Below are positions 19,114 to 28,938 of a DNA stretch of 64,000 nucleotides, in pieces. Every line of letters begins with the position of its first letter. The stretch's first letter is position 1. The DNA is taken from NCBI RefSeq assembly GCF_001855565.1, contig NZ_MKCR01000009.1:1-64000 (forward strand), in the 5' to 3' direction. Made by a program: the position numbers and the translations under genes. The stretch comes from Chromobacterium amazonense. GTDB lineage: Bacteria; Pseudomonadota; Gammaproteobacteria; Burkholderiales; Chromobacteriaceae. The notes under the pieces were generated by a model that saw only the letters and a program-made list of their open reading frames with translations, had not been told where the DNA came from and did not search any database.

Positions 19114-20037
19114 CTAAATGGGGCAGACGCGCCCGCGCCCGCAGCCCTTGGCCAGGTAAAGCTGGCCGTCCGCCTGTTCTATCAAGCGCTGGCTGCGGCA
19201 GTCGACAATCGGCTGCAGGCAGGCGACACCCAGGCTGAGGGTGACCCAGGGCGCCACGTCCGAATCGGCATGTTCGATCCGCAGCTCGCGGATGGCCGCT
19301 TCCATTTTCATGGCCAGCGAGGCGGCGCCGGCCAGCGTGGTTTCCGGCAGCAGGCAAGCGAACTCCTCGCCGCCGAAGCGGGCGGCCAGATCATAAGAGC
19401 GGTTCAGTTGCTCGCGCAGCGTCTGCGCCACCCGGCGCAGGCATTCATCGCCGGCGCTGTGGCCATAGCGGTCATTGTATTTTTTGAAATGATCGATGTC
19501 GGCCATGATCAGCGAGAGCGGATGATTGTGGCGCACGCCATGGCGCCAGGCCTGCTCCAGCCGCTCATCGAAGCGGCGCCGGTTGGCGAGGCCTGTCAGT
19601 CCGTCGCTGAAGGCCAGCGCGCGTAGTTGGTCGGCCTGGAATTTCAGCGTCAGATGGGCATTGACCCGCTTGCGCAAGGTGACGGGCGTCACTGGCTTGC
19701 TGACGAAGTCCACGGCGCCGGCCTCCCAGCAGGCGATTTCCTGTTCCTGCCCCTGATGGGCGGTCACGAAAATGACGGGGATGTCGCAAGTGGCTGGATC
19801 TTGCTTCAGTTGCCGGCAGATCTGCATGCCGTTCATGCCGGGCATCTCGATATCCAGCAGCAGCAAGTCTGGCGGAGTCGACTGGCAAAAATCGATGGCT
19901 TGTTGGCCGGTGGTCGCCATGAATACATCATGTTCCGGCTGCAGGATTTGATGCGTTGCCAAGATATTGGCCGGCAGATCGTCGACGACCAGTATCCTGC
20001 CGCGCCGGCCGGAGGCAAGGAAGGGCACATCGTTCAT
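19114..20037 (-). CDS. GGDEF response regulator (diguanylate cyclase, PleD/WspR-like)
   Basis: 307 residues. The receiver at about 14-130 has phosphoacceptor Asp62 (LLLLDIEMP) and the Lys of VSKPV. The GGDEF domain at about 150-305 has the active-site RFGGEEF. RSYD sits five residues before GGEEF, giving an intact RxxD inhibitory site. It should make c-di-GMP when phosphorylated. The start overlaps the stop of the large hybrid kinase (ATGA), so the two are translationally coupled and probably a phosphorelay pair. Confidence 0.92.
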   Translation of the reverse strand: MNDVPFLASGRRGRILVVDDLPANILATHQILQPEHDVFMATTGQQAIDFCQSTPPDLLLLDIEMPGMNGMQICRQLKQDPATCDIPVIFVTAHQGQEQEIACWEAGAVDFVSKPVTPVTLRKRVNAHLTLKFQADQLRALAFSDGLTGLANRRRFDERLEQAWRHGVRHNHPLSLIMADIDHFKKYNDRYGHSAGDECLRRVAQTLREQLNRSYDLAARFGGEEFACLLPETTLAGAASLAMKMEAAIRELRIEHADSDVAPWVTLSLGVACLQPIVDCRSQRLIEQADGQLYLAKGCGRGRVCPI

Positions 20038-23000
20038 GGCTGATCCACCTTCTGTTGTCTGATCAGGTCGTCGCATAGACGCGTGGCGGCGGCGAAGTCC
20101 AGCTGCATGATGGCGTCGCCGAGTTGTTCCAGTTCCTGCGGCATGGCCACGCGATATTGTTGTTCCAGCTGCTCAAAGCGCTGAACGGCTTGCAGATTGG
20201 AAGTGTTTAGCAGCAGCCGCAGATCGGCCAGTTCCTGCCGGATGTTGGCGACATCGCCCACCGAGGGGTGCGGCGCGGAGGGGGGCGCGACTAGCTCCTC
20301 GGCCAAGCGTTGTGCCGCCGCAGTCGCCTCTTCCGCCGCTTGTCGCAGCGCGGAGAAGTCGGCTGGCCAGCCGCGCGCTGGATCGCGCAGCCAGGTCTCC
20401 TTGTCGGCCGCGAGCGCGGCCAGTGCGTCGGCGCCGACCGTGGCGGCCAGCCCTTTCAGCGTATGCAGGGTTTGGATCGCCGGCTCGCGCGGGGTTTGCT
20501 GGATCTGGCCTTGCAAGCTGGCCATCAACCCGATTAGTTCTTCGCAGAAGCTCAGCAGGGTGCGGCGGTAGATTTCGACATTGCCGCCGAAACGGAGGAT
20601 GGCGGCGCGACTGTTGATCAAGCCGCTGTTGGCTGTGGGTTCTGCGTGGGCCGGTTCCGCCTGGGCGGGGGGCTCCATCTTGGCTTGGGGCGCGCGCGCA
20701 GTGTGGCGGAGTATCGCCGCCACCAGCTGATCCAGGTCGAAGGGCTTGCCGACATGGTCGTTCATGCCGCTGGCCAGCGCCTGTTCGCGGTCGGCCGGCA
20801 TCACGTTGGCGGTCATCGCGATGATGGGCAGGGCGCTGGCGGGGAACTGGGCGCGCAAGCGGCGGGTTGCCTCATAGCCATCCATGTCCGGCATCTGGAT
20901 GTCCATCAAGACCAGGTCGTAACGGGCCGGAGGCGTCAGGGCGGCTAGCGCCGCCTGTCCGCAGTCCGCCACATCCACCGCGGCGCCTTCCTGGCTCAGC
21001 AGTTCGCGCGCCACCTGCTGGTTGGTGGCGTTGTCTTCCACCAGCAGCAGTTTGAGGCCGGCCAACCGCGGCGCTTGGCCGGCGGGCAGCCGGGGCAGGG
21101 CCTGGCGCACGCCCCGTCCGGCGCGCGCGTCGGCGACGGCGTCGAACAGCATGGATGCCGTCACCGGCTTGATCAGGAAGTGATCGATGACGCCGGGGCT
21201 TTGCTTGCGGCGCTGCTCGAACAGCTCGCGTCCGTAGGCGGTGACCATCATGATCACCGGCGGCTGGCCCTGCGGCGGAAGGCGTCGCAGACGCTCGCAG
21301 GTTTCCCAGCCATCGATGCCGGGCATGCGCCAGTCCACCAGCACCACGTCGTAATCCAGGCCGGCAGGCTGTTCTGAAATCATGGCCAGCGCCTCTTCGC
21401 CGCTGGCGGCGGCATCGACTCGCCAGCCAAAGGAGCGCAGGATGGCGCTTTGCGTCTGGCGGGCGCTGTCATTGTCTTCAATGACCAGACAGCGCAGGTT
21501 TTGCAGCGGCACGACGCCTGTGGCGACGGGCATGGCCGCGGCCGGCGCCGCTTCGCATTCGATTTCAAAGCTGAAGGTGCTGCCGTGGCCGGGTTCGCTA
21601 TCCACCCGCAGCTTGCCGCCCATCAGCCCGACCAGGCGCTGGCTGATGGCAAGGCCGAGTCCGGAGCCGCCATAGCGGCGCGCTGTGGATGATTCGGCCT
21701 GGGAGAAGCCTTCGAAGATGCGCTGGCATTGTTCCGCCGTGATGCCGATGCCGGTATCGCGCACGGCGAAGGCGATGCGCAGCCGGTCCGCATCACGTTC
21801 CACCAACTGCGCCGACAGCGCCACTTCGCCGCGCTCGGTGAACTTGATCGCGTTGCCGGCCAGGTTGATTAGGATCTGCTGCAGGCGCAGCGAGTCGGCG
21901 ACGATGGTGTCGGGCAGATCGGGGGCGATGTCGAACACGACTTCCACGTCTTTGGCGCCGACATTGGCGGACAGGATGACGCCGATGTCGCGCAGCAGCT
22001 TGTCCAGGCTGAGCGGATGCGGGTCCAGCGTGAGCTTGCCGGCTTCCACGCGGGAGAAGTCCAGAATGTCGTTGAGCAGGGCGAGCAGGGTGCGCGCGGC
22101 GACGGCGGCCTTGTCGGCATAGTCCGCTTGCTGGTTGTCCAGGCTGGTGTGCTGCAACAGTTGCAGCATGCCCAGCACGGCGTTCATCGGCGTCCGGATC
22201 TCATGGCTCATATTGGCCAGGAAATCAGACTTGGCGCGGCTGGCGCTGTCTGCGGCGGTTTTGGCCTCGCGCAGCCAGTTTTCCTGCTCGCGTTGCTGGG
22301 TGATGTCGCGATTGATTCCCAGCATCCGGCTGGGTTTGCCATCCGGGCCGCATTCGACCACCGCCGCCGCTTGCACGTAACGGATGTCTCCGTTCTGGCG
22401 CACGATGCGGAAGGTCTGGTTGAAGGCGGCGCCGGTTTCCTGGCACTGCTGCAGCCGCAGCTCGGCGTCCGCGATATCGTCCGGGTGGACCCGTCCCCGC
22501 CAGTGGTTGTAGTAAAGCCCGAAGTCGCGGAAGGAGCGCGGGATATCGTAAATGTCGAACATCCTGTCGTTCCACTCCAGCGTGTCGCTGGCGATGCGCC
22601 AGCTCCAGATGCCCAGTTCCGCCACTTCCGCCGCCTTGATCAGTTGGTCGCGGGCGGATTCCAGGCTGCGCTGGTCCTGCAGCCGCTGCGTGATGTCGGA
22701 GGCGATGACTAGATAGCCGGCGGCGTCGCCGCCCTCGTTCTCCAGCCGGGAGACCGTCAGCTGCACCGGAAAGCGGCTGCCGTCGGCGCGCACATAGGTC
22801 CATTGCCTTTCGTCGGTTTCTTGCCGCCACACCGGCGCGACCACGGCCTCGAAGTCCGCGCCCACCGTTTCGCCCAGTTCGTGCGACAGCTGGATCGAGC
22901 GTTCGGCCAATTCGTCCCGGCAATGGAAGTCGGCCAAAGAGGCTTTGCCTATCATGTCCGGCGCCGGATAACCGAGCATCCGTTCCGCCGCCGGGTTGAA

Positions 23001-24605
23001 CAGCGTGATCAGGCCGTTGCCGTCGGTGGCGATGATGGCGTAGCCGGAGTGGGCCAGGATGGCGTTCTGCATGGCCGAGTAAGCGCGCAGCTGCCGGGTG
23101 CGCTGTTCGATCTGCTGCTCCAGCGAGGCACTCAATTCACGTATGTATTTTTCAGCCGCTTGCTGTTCGCTGATGTCGCGTATGGTTAGCGCCACGCCGC
23201 TGGGCTGGCCGCGGCCATGGCGAATCGGCGAAATGGTGATGTCCACGTCCAGCCAGCGGGCATCCGGCAGCCGCAGGCCGCAGCGCAGGTTGCTTGGCGC
23301 GCCATTCTCGCGGGCCTGCAGCAGCCGTTCGGAAGAGGCGGGAGCGCCTTCGGGCTGGGGAATGATGCTGTCCAGCGTTTGGCCTATCGCCTGTTCGGAC
23401 GGACAAGCGAACAGGCGTTCCGCGCCGGCGTTCCAACTGACGATGCGTCCCTGGGCGGTGCAGCCGATGATGGCGTCCTGCGAGCTTTCCATGATCGCGG
23501 CCAGTTCGGCCTGGCGGATGGCCGCCTGGCGGTAGGTGCGGAAATACAGCAGGCAGGCGAGGCCCAACAGCAGGAATACGCTCAGCGCATTGGTCAGCAC
23601 GGCGGCCTGGGTGCTGGCGACCAGTTTGGCCACTTGCTTGTCCGGCAGCACGGCGATCAGCTGGCAATAGTGTTCAGGCGCGCTGGGCGTGAATGGAACG
23701 TGGATCGCATGCGCGTACGCGATGCCGTATGGCGAGTCGAAGGTGCGCAAGGTAGCCGGTTGCCCCATGTTTTGCGATGTCGGCCGGAAATCATCCTGCC
23801 AGCGCTTGAGGCGCCCGGTGTCGGCGCCGAAAGCGCGGGTCGGGTCCGGTTGCTGTAGATAATTGCCGTTCTGATCGGTCAGGTAAATCTGGATTTCCGT
23901 CGGAATGTTGCGTTTTAACGAGGCCAGCAGTTCGCCGGCGTTGAAATTAATGACCACCACGCCAAATACCGCGCCGTTGTCATCGCGGACCGGCATCGAT
24001 ACATGCAGAGTCGGCACCGTCGGCGCGCCACGCCCTTCCCGCGGGCGCGAACCCATCGAGAGGTCCGAAAAAAAGACTTGTCCCGGCGGCAGGCGCAGCG
24101 CCTCGCTTACATAATTTCGATCGCCGCGCCGGGCCAGCTGCCCTTCCGCGACGACGACTATGTCGCCGCGCGTTCCACGCTCCACGCGCAGCAGTTCGCG
24201 CCCGCCATCGGCAGTTCCGATCAGCCGCGCGGAGGTCAATTCCGGATTGGCCGCCAGGAAGGCGCTGAACAGGCCGGTCAGGCGCTTGTTCCAATTCTGC
24301 AGCGTGGAATTTTCCTGCTTGTCGATGCCGTTGTCGGCTTTGGCGCGGATGATGCCGCCGATGGGCGGCGTGGCGCTGAGAAAACGCACATCGCGTGCTA
24401 GCTGGTCAAACTGTCTGCGCAGGATGGCGTTGCGGGTTTGCGAGACGTAGCCCAGTCGGGTCTGATATGCGGCCAGCAGCTGCTGGCGTTGATGTTGTCC
24501 GGTTTGCCAGACCACGACGGCGGTAACGATCAGCGTGATCAGCAGGAAACACGCGACGAGCGACCATTCAAGCCGCAATCGCGCGGCGCGGGGAAGGATG
24601 GACAA
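20034..24605 (-). CDS. Hybrid sensor histidine kinase with PAS, two REC and Hpt domains
   Basis: 1523 residues. Membrane helices at about 14-34 and 335-355 bracket a ~300-residue periplasmic dCache-like sensor. Three PAS domains follow at about 365-480, 510-625 and 650-765. HisKA has the phospho-His in SHEIRTPMN (about residue 800), and the HATPase domain is at about 905-1020 (NLAGNAIKFT, GSGLGLAI). Receivers are at about 1040-1155 (VIEDND) and 1180-1300 (LLVEDNATNQQ). The Hpt is near 1380 (TLHTLKGLAA). All phosphorelay residues appear intact. The last four bases overlap the GGDEF regulator, its likely output. Confidence 0.92.
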   Translation of the reverse strand: MSILPRAARLRLEWSLVACFLLITLIVTAVVVWQTGQHQRQQLLAAYQTRLGYVSQTRNAILRRQFDQLARDVRFLSATPPIGGIIRAKADNGIDKQENSTLQNWNKRLTGLFSAFLAANPELTSARLIGTADGGRELLRVERGTRGDIVVVAEGQLARRGDRNYVSEALRLPPGQVFFSDLSMGSRPREGRGAPTVPTLHVSMPVRDDNGAVFGVVVINFNAGELLASLKRNIPTEIQIYLTDQNGNYLQQPDPTRAFGADTGRLKRWQDDFRPTSQNMGQPATLRTFDSPYGIAYAHAIHVPFTPSAPEHYCQLIAVLPDKQVAKLVASTQAAVLTNALSVFLLLGLACLLYFRTYRQAAIRQAELAAIMESSQDAIIGCTAQGRIVSWNAGAERLFACPSEQAIGQTLDSIIPQPEGAPASSERLLQARENGAPSNLRCGLRLPDARWLDVDITISPIRHGRGQPSGVALTIRDISEQQAAEKYIRELSASLEQQIEQRTRQLRAYSAMQNAILAHSGYAIIATDGNGLITLFNPAAERMLGYPAPDMIGKASLADFHCRDELAERSIQLSHELGETVGADFEAVVAPVWRQETDERQWTYVRADGSRFPVQLTVSRLENEGGDAAGYLVIASDITQRLQDQRSLESARDQLIKAAEVAELGIWSWRIASDTLEWNDRMFDIYDIPRSFRDFGLYYNHWRGRVHPDDIADAELRLQQCQETGAAFNQTFRIVRQNGDIRYVQAAAVVECGPDGKPSRMLGINRDITQQREQENWLREAKTAADSASRAKSDFLANMSHEIRTPMNAVLGMLQLLQHTSLDNQQADYADKAAVAARTLLALLNDILDFSRVEAGKLTLDPHPLSLDKLLRDIGVILSANVGAKDVEVVFDIAPDLPDTIVADSLRLQQILINLAGNAIKFTERGEVALSAQLVERDADRLRIAFAVRDTGIGITAEQCQRIFEGFSQAESSTARRYGGSGLGLAISQRLVGLMGGKLRVDSEPGHGSTFSFEIECEAAPAAAMPVATGVVPLQNLRCLVIEDNDSARQTQSAILRSFGWRVDAAASGEEALAMISEQPAGLDYDVVLVDWRMPGIDGWETCERLRRLPPQGQPPVIMMVTAYGRELFEQRRKQSPGVIDHFLIKPVTASMLFDAVADARAGRGVRQALPRLPAGQAPRLAGLKLLLVEDNATNQQVARELLSQEGAAVDVADCGQAALAALTPPARYDLVLMDIQMPDMDGYEATRRLRAQFPASALPIIAMTANVMPADREQALASGMNDHVGKPFDLDQLVAAILRHTARAPQAKMEPPAQAEPAHAEPTANSGLINSRAAILRFGGNVEIYRRTLLSFCEELIGLMASLQGQIQQTPREPAIQTLHTLKGLAATVGADALAALAADKETWLRDPARGWPADFSALRQAAEEATAAAQRLAEELVAPPSAPHPSVGDVANIRQELADLRLLLNTSNLQAVQRFEQLEQQYRVAMPQELEQLGDAIMQLDFAAATRLCDDLIRQQKVDQP

Positions 24606-24715
24606 GGCGCAGCTCCCGGCATGGGGTCAAGGATAGCCTTTGTCCAGTATAGAAAAGCGGCCGCTTCATTCAAATCGCATCGCGAGGCCGTGGGAATGCG
24701 ATGCATTGGAATAAC

Positions 24716-24735
24716 GGCCCCGCTTGCGCGGGGCC
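24716..24735 (-). terminator. Probable terminator after the oligopeptidase gene
   Basis: GGCCCCGC-TTGC-GCGGGGCC stem 9 bp beyond the stop. On the minus strand it is followed only by GTTATT, so it is a weak intrinsic terminator. Confidence 0.4.
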
Positions 24736-24743
24736 GCGCGCGG

Positions 24744-26813
24744 TCAGCGCAACTGCTGCCACAGGAAGGCGTATTCCATGGCGGCGATGCCGGCCTCCTC
24801 CTCGTGGTTGGCGGCGGAGCCGTGGCCGCCTTCGGTTCGTTCGTAATAATGCACGTTGGCGCCTAGCTGCTTCATCGCCGCGTACATCTTGCGGGCGTGG
24901 CCCGGATGGACGCGGTCATCCAGGGTGGACGTAACGAACAGGGTGGCCGGATAGGCGGTGCCGGAGCGGAGGTTCTGGTATGGCGAGTAGCGTTTGATAT
25001 ACGCCCAGTCTTCCGGCTGGTCCGGATTGCCGTATTCGTCCATCCAACTGGCGCCGGCCAGCAACTTGTTGAAGCGCCGCATATCCAGCAGCGGCACCTG
25101 GCAAACGACGGCGTGGAACAGCTGCGGATACTTGGTCAGCATCACGCCCATCAGCAGGCCGCCATTGCTGCCGCCCTTGATGCCCAGGTGGCGTGCGTCG
25201 GCGATGCCGCGCCGCGCCAGATCCTTGGCGATGGACGAAAAATCGTCGTAGGCCTTCTGGCGCTTGTGTTTCAACGCCGCCTCGTGCCAGGCCGGGCCGT
25301 ATTCGCCGCCGCCGCGGATATTGCCCAGCACATAGACGCCGCCGCGCTCCAGCCAGGCCTTGCCCATGGTGCCGCTGTAGTAGGGCGTCATCGATACTTC
25401 AAAGCCGCCGTAGCCGTATAGCAGGGTCGGGTTCTTGCCGTCCAGCTTCAAGTCCTTGCGCGCCACCACGAAGTAGGGCACCTGGGTGCCGTCGTTCGAG
25501 CGGGCGAAGAACTGCTGGATGCGGTAGGGGCTGGCGTCGAAGAAGGCCGGCTGTTGCTTCAGCGGCTCGCGCGCGTCGCTGCCGGCATGGGCCAGCGACA
25601 GCGAGGTCGGCGTCAGGAAGTCGGTGAAGGTGAAGAAGTAGTCGTCCGAGCTGTCGCTGTCTATCGAGCTGACTTCTATACTGCCGTAGCCTGGCGCGGC
25701 CACGGCGCGCGATTGCCACTTGCCGTCCACGACTTGCCATTCCACCAGCCGGCTCTTGACGTCGTCGAGCACGGTCAGGATGACGGCGTTGCGGGTGTCC
25801 GTGCTTTCGGCCAGCGAGGTGGAGGCGGTGGGTTGGAACAAGGGGCTGAAGTCGCGCTTGCCCTGCAGGTAATCGTCCAGCTTGATGGCAAGCAGGCTGC
25901 CGGCTTGCCAGTCATGCCCGCCCACGGTCCAGTGTTGGCGCGGTTTCAACAACAGCCATGGGCCGTGGAAGCTGGCTTCGACGTGGCCGGGCTTGTCCAG
26001 CTTCTGCCACTTGCCGTCGCGCTGCAGGTAAAGGTCGTTGCTGAAGAAGCTGGTGCCCTGGCTGATCAGATGGTATTGGTAGCCGGCGCTGTCGATGCGG
26101 TTGGCGCTGACCGAGATGTCGCTGGCCTTGCCTTCGAACAGCGTGGCGGCTTGCTCCAGGCGCTGGCCCCGCTGCCATTGCTTGACGATGCGCGGGTAGC
26201 CGGAGGCGGTCAGCGTGCCCTTGCCGAAGTCCGTGGCGACATACAGCGCGTCGCGGTCTTTCCAGTTGACCTCGCTCTTGGCTTCCGGCACCACAAAACC
26301 ATCGGCGACGAAGCGTTTGCCCGGCAGGTCGAATTCGCGCACTACGGCGGCGTCGCCGCCGCCGCGGCTCAGGCGGATCAGGCAGCGGTCTTGTTGCGGC
26401 TTGACGCAGTCCGCGCCCTGCCACACCCAGTTTTCCTTCTCGTTCTTGGCCAGTTGATCCAGGTCCAGCACAGTGTCCCAAGCGGGATCGGCCTTGCGGT
26501 ATTCCTCCAGCGTGGTGCTGCGCCAGATGCCGCGCGGATGCTGGCCGTCGCGCCAGAAGTTGTAGTAGCGGTCGCCGATCTTCTCGATGCCCGGGATGCG
26601 GGCGCTGGAGTCCAGAATGGCCAGGATGTCTTTTTTCAGTCCGGGAAAACTGTTCCAGCTTTCCGTCTGTTTGTCGGTCAGCGCGTTTTGTTGGCGCACC
26701 CACTGCATGGCCTGTTTGCCTTGTATGTTTTCCAGCCACAAATATGGGTCGGCTGCGGCGTGGCTCTGCGCGGCCAGCATCAGGGCGGCGGACGCGAGCA
26801 GTCTGGTCTTCAT
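24744..26813 (-). CDS. Exported prolyl oligopeptidase (S9A family)
   Basis: 689 residues. A signal peptide (residues 1-19, ending SHA) is followed by a beta-propeller (about 75-400) and an alpha/beta hydrolase domain (about 415-689). The catalytic triad is seen as Ser in GGSNGGL, Asp in TLDDRVHP and His in EGGHGSA. These enzymes cleave short peptides after proline. A signal peptide puts this one in the periplasm or outside. AGGAG lies 8 bp before the ATG at 26813. Longer frames add Arg-rich nonsense. Confidence 0.92.
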   Translation of the reverse strand: MKTRLLASAALMLAAQSHAAADPYLWLENIQGKQAMQWVRQQNALTDKQTESWNSFPGLKKDILAILDSSARIPGIEKIGDRYYNFWRDGQHPRGIWRSTTLEEYRKADPAWDTVLDLDQLAKNEKENWVWQGADCVKPQQDRCLIRLSRGGGDAAVVREFDLPGKRFVADGFVVPEAKSEVNWKDRDALYVATDFGKGTLTASGYPRIVKQWQRGQRLEQAATLFEGKASDISVSANRIDSAGYQYHLISQGTSFFSNDLYLQRDGKWQKLDKPGHVEASFHGPWLLLKPRQHWTVGGHDWQAGSLLAIKLDDYLQGKRDFSPLFQPTASTSLAESTDTRNAVILTVLDDVKSRLVEWQVVDGKWQSRAVAAPGYGSIEVSSIDSDSSDDYFFTFTDFLTPTSLSLAHAGSDAREPLKQQPAFFDASPYRIQQFFARSNDGTQVPYFVVARKDLKLDGKNPTLLYGYGGFEVSMTPYYSGTMGKAWLERGGVYVLGNIRGGGEYGPAWHEAALKHKRQKAYDDFSSIAKDLARRGIADARHLGIKGGSNGGLLMGVMLTKYPQLFHAVVCQVPLLDMRRFNKLLAGASWMDEYGNPDQPEDWAYIKRYSPYQNLRSGTAYPATLFVTSTLDDRVHPGHARKMYAAMKQLGANVHYYERTEGGHGSAANHEEEAGIAAMEYAFLWQQLR

Positions 26814-26946
26814 GATGTTCTCCTGAGTGCGGCGCCCTTGCCGCGCATCGGCGTGCCGGGCGCCTGTCATTGTGCCGCCGCGGCAGTGTCGCGGCGATCC
26901 CAGACTGTAGCGCGTTTCAAAACCAGTTGTCATCCGCTTGGGGCGT

Positions 26947-26973
26947 AAAAAAGCCCGGCCAGTGGGGCCGGGC
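26947..26973 (-). terminator. Intrinsic terminator of the nfsA-nemA operon
   Basis: On the minus strand GCCCGGCC-CCACT-GGCCGGGC is followed by TTTTTT (plus-strand A tract at 26947-26952). It lies 12 bp after the nemA stop. Confidence 0.85.
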
Positions 26974-26984
26974 GGAAGCGGGCG

Positions 26985-28091
26985 TTACGCCTGCTGTCGC
27001 AGCGTCGGGTAGTCGGTGTAGCCGGGCGCGTCGCCGCCGTAGAAGGTTTCCGCTTGCGGCGGATTCAGCGGGGCGTTCTGTTTCAGCCGCTCCACCAGAT
27101 CCGGATTGGCAATATAGCTGCGGCCGAAGGCGGCGGCGTCGATATAGCCTTGCTTGATCAGGGTTTCCGCTTTCTCCGCGGTGTAACCGCCGGCGCCGAT
27201 GATCACGCCGGGGTAGCGCTTGCGCAGCTCGGCGCGGAATGTGTCGTCCAGCTTGGGGCCGCCGGCCCAGTCCGGTTCGGAGATGTGCAGGAAGGCCAGC
27301 TTGCGTTTGGCCAGTTGTTCGGCCAGATACAGCGCCATTTCCAGCTGGTCGGTATTGGAGACGCCGTTGAAGATGCCCAGCGGCGAGATGCGGATGCCGA
27401 CATGATCGGCGTCCCACTCGGCCACTACAGCGTCCACCGCTTCCAGCAGGAAGCGCGCGCGGTTTTCCACGCTGCCGCCGTACTGGTCGGTGCGGACGTT
27501 GGCGGCCGGCGACAAAAACTGGTCCAGCAGGTAGCCGTGGGCGCCGTGGATTTCCACCAGGTCGAAGCCGGCGCGGCGGGCGTTGTCCGTGGCGCGGCGG
27601 TAGTCTTCCAGAATATCGGCGATTTCCTCTGTTTCCAACGCGCGCGGGGTGTCGCACTGCTCGCGCACCAGGCTGCCGTCGGCGGCGCGGATATTGGTGC
27701 GGCTGTCGGCCTGGATGGCGGACGGACCGACCGGCGCGTCGCCGTTAGGCTGCAGCGAGCGGTGCGAGATGCGTCCAGTGTGCCACAGCTGCAGCGCGAT
27801 CTTGCCGCCGGCTTGATGCACGGCCGCGGTGACTTCGCTCCAGGCGCGCACTTGTTCTTCGCTGTAGATGCCCGGCGCGCCGGCGTAACCCTTGGCGGTC
27901 GGCGAAATATGGGTGCCTTCGGCCACGATCAGGCCGGCGCTGGCGCGCTGGCGGTAGTATTCCTTGGCCAGCGGGCCGGGCACATCGCCCGGTTCGATAT
28001 TGCGCAGGCGGGTCAGCGGGGCCATCGCCACGCGGTTGGCCAGAGTGACGGCGCCCACGGTCAGCGGGGTGAACAGTTTGTCGGCTTGCAT
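26985..28091 (-). CDS. nemA: Old-yellow-enzyme family alkene/N-ethylmaleimide reductase NemA
   Basis: 368 residues, FMN-binding TIM barrel. Hallmarks are [11 protein letters not shown] at the N terminus, LQLWHTGR, the substrate-binding [14 protein letters not shown], and [10 protein letters not shown]. It reduces electrophiles such as maleimides, quinones, nitro esters and alpha,beta-unsaturated aldehydes with NADPH. It is the second gene of a two-gene unit 33 bp after the nfsA-like gene. Regulation by the adjacent NemR is strongly suggested by the operator upstream of that gene. Confidence 0.93.
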   Translation of the reverse strand: MQADKLFTPLTVGAVTLANRVAMAPLTRLRNIEPGDVPGPLAKEYYRQRASAGLIVAEGTHISPTAKGYAGAPGIYSEEQVRAWSEVTAAVHQAGGKIALQLWHTGRISHRSLQPNGDAPVGPSAIQADSRTNIRAADGSLVREQCDTPRALETEEIADILEDYRRATDNARRAGFDLVEIHGAHGYLLDQFLSPAANVRTDQYGGSVENRARFLLEAVDAVVAEWDADHVGIRISPLGIFNGVSNTDQLEMALYLAEQLAKRKLAFLHISEPDWAGGPKLDDTFRAELRKRYPGVIIGAGGYTAEKAETLIKQGYIDAAAFGRSYIANPDLVERLKQNAPLNPPQAETFYGGDAPGYTDYPTLRQQA

Positions 28092-28124
28092 GTTTTCTTC
28101 CTTTTGAAGTCTATTGCGTTGGGC

Positions 28125-28865
28125 TTACTGATCGAATCCAAATCCCTGGGCGCGCGCAACCGGCGCGACCTGCGGATAGTAAACCTGGCGGTAGAAACGC
28201 GCGATGCTGCTGGACCACGGCTCGCCGTCGGCGCGGCCGATGTCCTGCCAGTGGCGGCGCAGCGTGTCGTCGTAGGCGGCGATGTGGGCGGCTAGACCCT
28301 CGGCGTGGTAGCGCTCGCGGTGGACGAAGCTGTCGCGCGGCAGGCGCGGCTTCTGCTCACTGTCGTCCTTGACGTGGCCGATCACTAGTCCGGCCAGCGG
28401 GAAGGTCAACTCCGGCAGCTCCAGCAGTTCTATCATGGCCTGCGGGTCGCGGCGGATGCCGCCGATGGGCACCACGCCCAGGCCGGCGGCGTGGGCGGCG
28501 GTCATCATATTGCCCAAGGCGATGCCTGCATCCACGCCGCCGACGGCGAAGGCCTCGACGCTGTTGTGGATCACCTGCTTCTCGCCAGCCATTTCCACGC
28601 CGACCCGGGTCTTGTGGAAGTCCATCACCACGGCGATGAAGACCGGCGCCTGGGCGATCCAAGGCTGGCCGCCGGCGATTTCGGCAATGCGCTTGCGGCG
28701 CGCCGCATCCTGCACCACCACCAGGGAGACCTGTTGGCCGTTGATCGAAGTTGGGCCTTTCCATGCCGCTTCCAGAATCGCGTCCAGCATTTCCGGTGCG
28801 ACCGCTTTGTCCTGGTAGCTGCGCACGCTGCGGTGTTGATGCATCAGTTGCAGGGTTTCATTCAT
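28125..28865 (-). CDS. nfsA: NfsA-type oxygen-insensitive NAD(P)H nitroreductase
   Basis: 246 residues. The FMN-contacting HRSVRSYQDK opens the protein. SINGQQ, AGLGVVPIGGIRRDP and the C-terminal RLPRDSFVHRERYH match the NfsA/FRP group. It likely reduces nitro compounds, quinones or azo dyes. It is transcribed ahead of nemA from its own promoter, which contains a perfect NemR-like palindrome at 28883-28897. CGGAG lies 8 bp before the start. The two reductases form a detoxification module for electrophiles. Confidence 0.88.
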   Translation of the reverse strand: MNETLQLMHQHRSVRSYQDKAVAPEMLDAILEAAWKGPTSINGQQVSLVVVQDAARRKRIAEIAGGQPWIAQAPVFIAVVMDFHKTRVGVEMAGEKQVIHNSVEAFAVGGVDAGIALGNMMTAAHAAGLGVVPIGGIRRDPQAMIELLELPELTFPLAGLVIGHVKDDSEQKPRLPRDSFVHRERYHAEGLAAHIAAYDDTLRRHWQDIGRADGEPWSSSIARFYRQVYYPQVAPVARAQGFGFDQ

Positions 28866-28882
28866 GATGGACTCCGTTTAAG

Positions 28883-28897
28883 TAGACCAGTCGTCTA
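28883..28897. promoter_or_regulatory. NemR-like operator of nfsA-nemA
   Basis: TAGAC-CAGTC-GTCTA perfect inverted repeat, 18 bp before the nfsA start. It is the same sequence as the one in front of nemR, and matches the TAGAC...GTCTA type of box bound by NemR. Confidence 0.75.
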
Positions 28898-28911
28898 GTA
28901 TTTGATTCAAG

Positions 28912-28936
28912 AAAACCCGCCAGTCGCGGCGGGGTT
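28912..28936 (-). terminator. Intrinsic terminator of nemR
   Basis: Minus strand AACCCCGCC ... GGCGGGTT (one bulge) followed by TTCTTG, directly after the nemR stop. It separates nemR from the nfsA-nemA unit, so each relies on its own operator/promoter. Confidence 0.6.
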
Positions 28937-28938
28937 CG

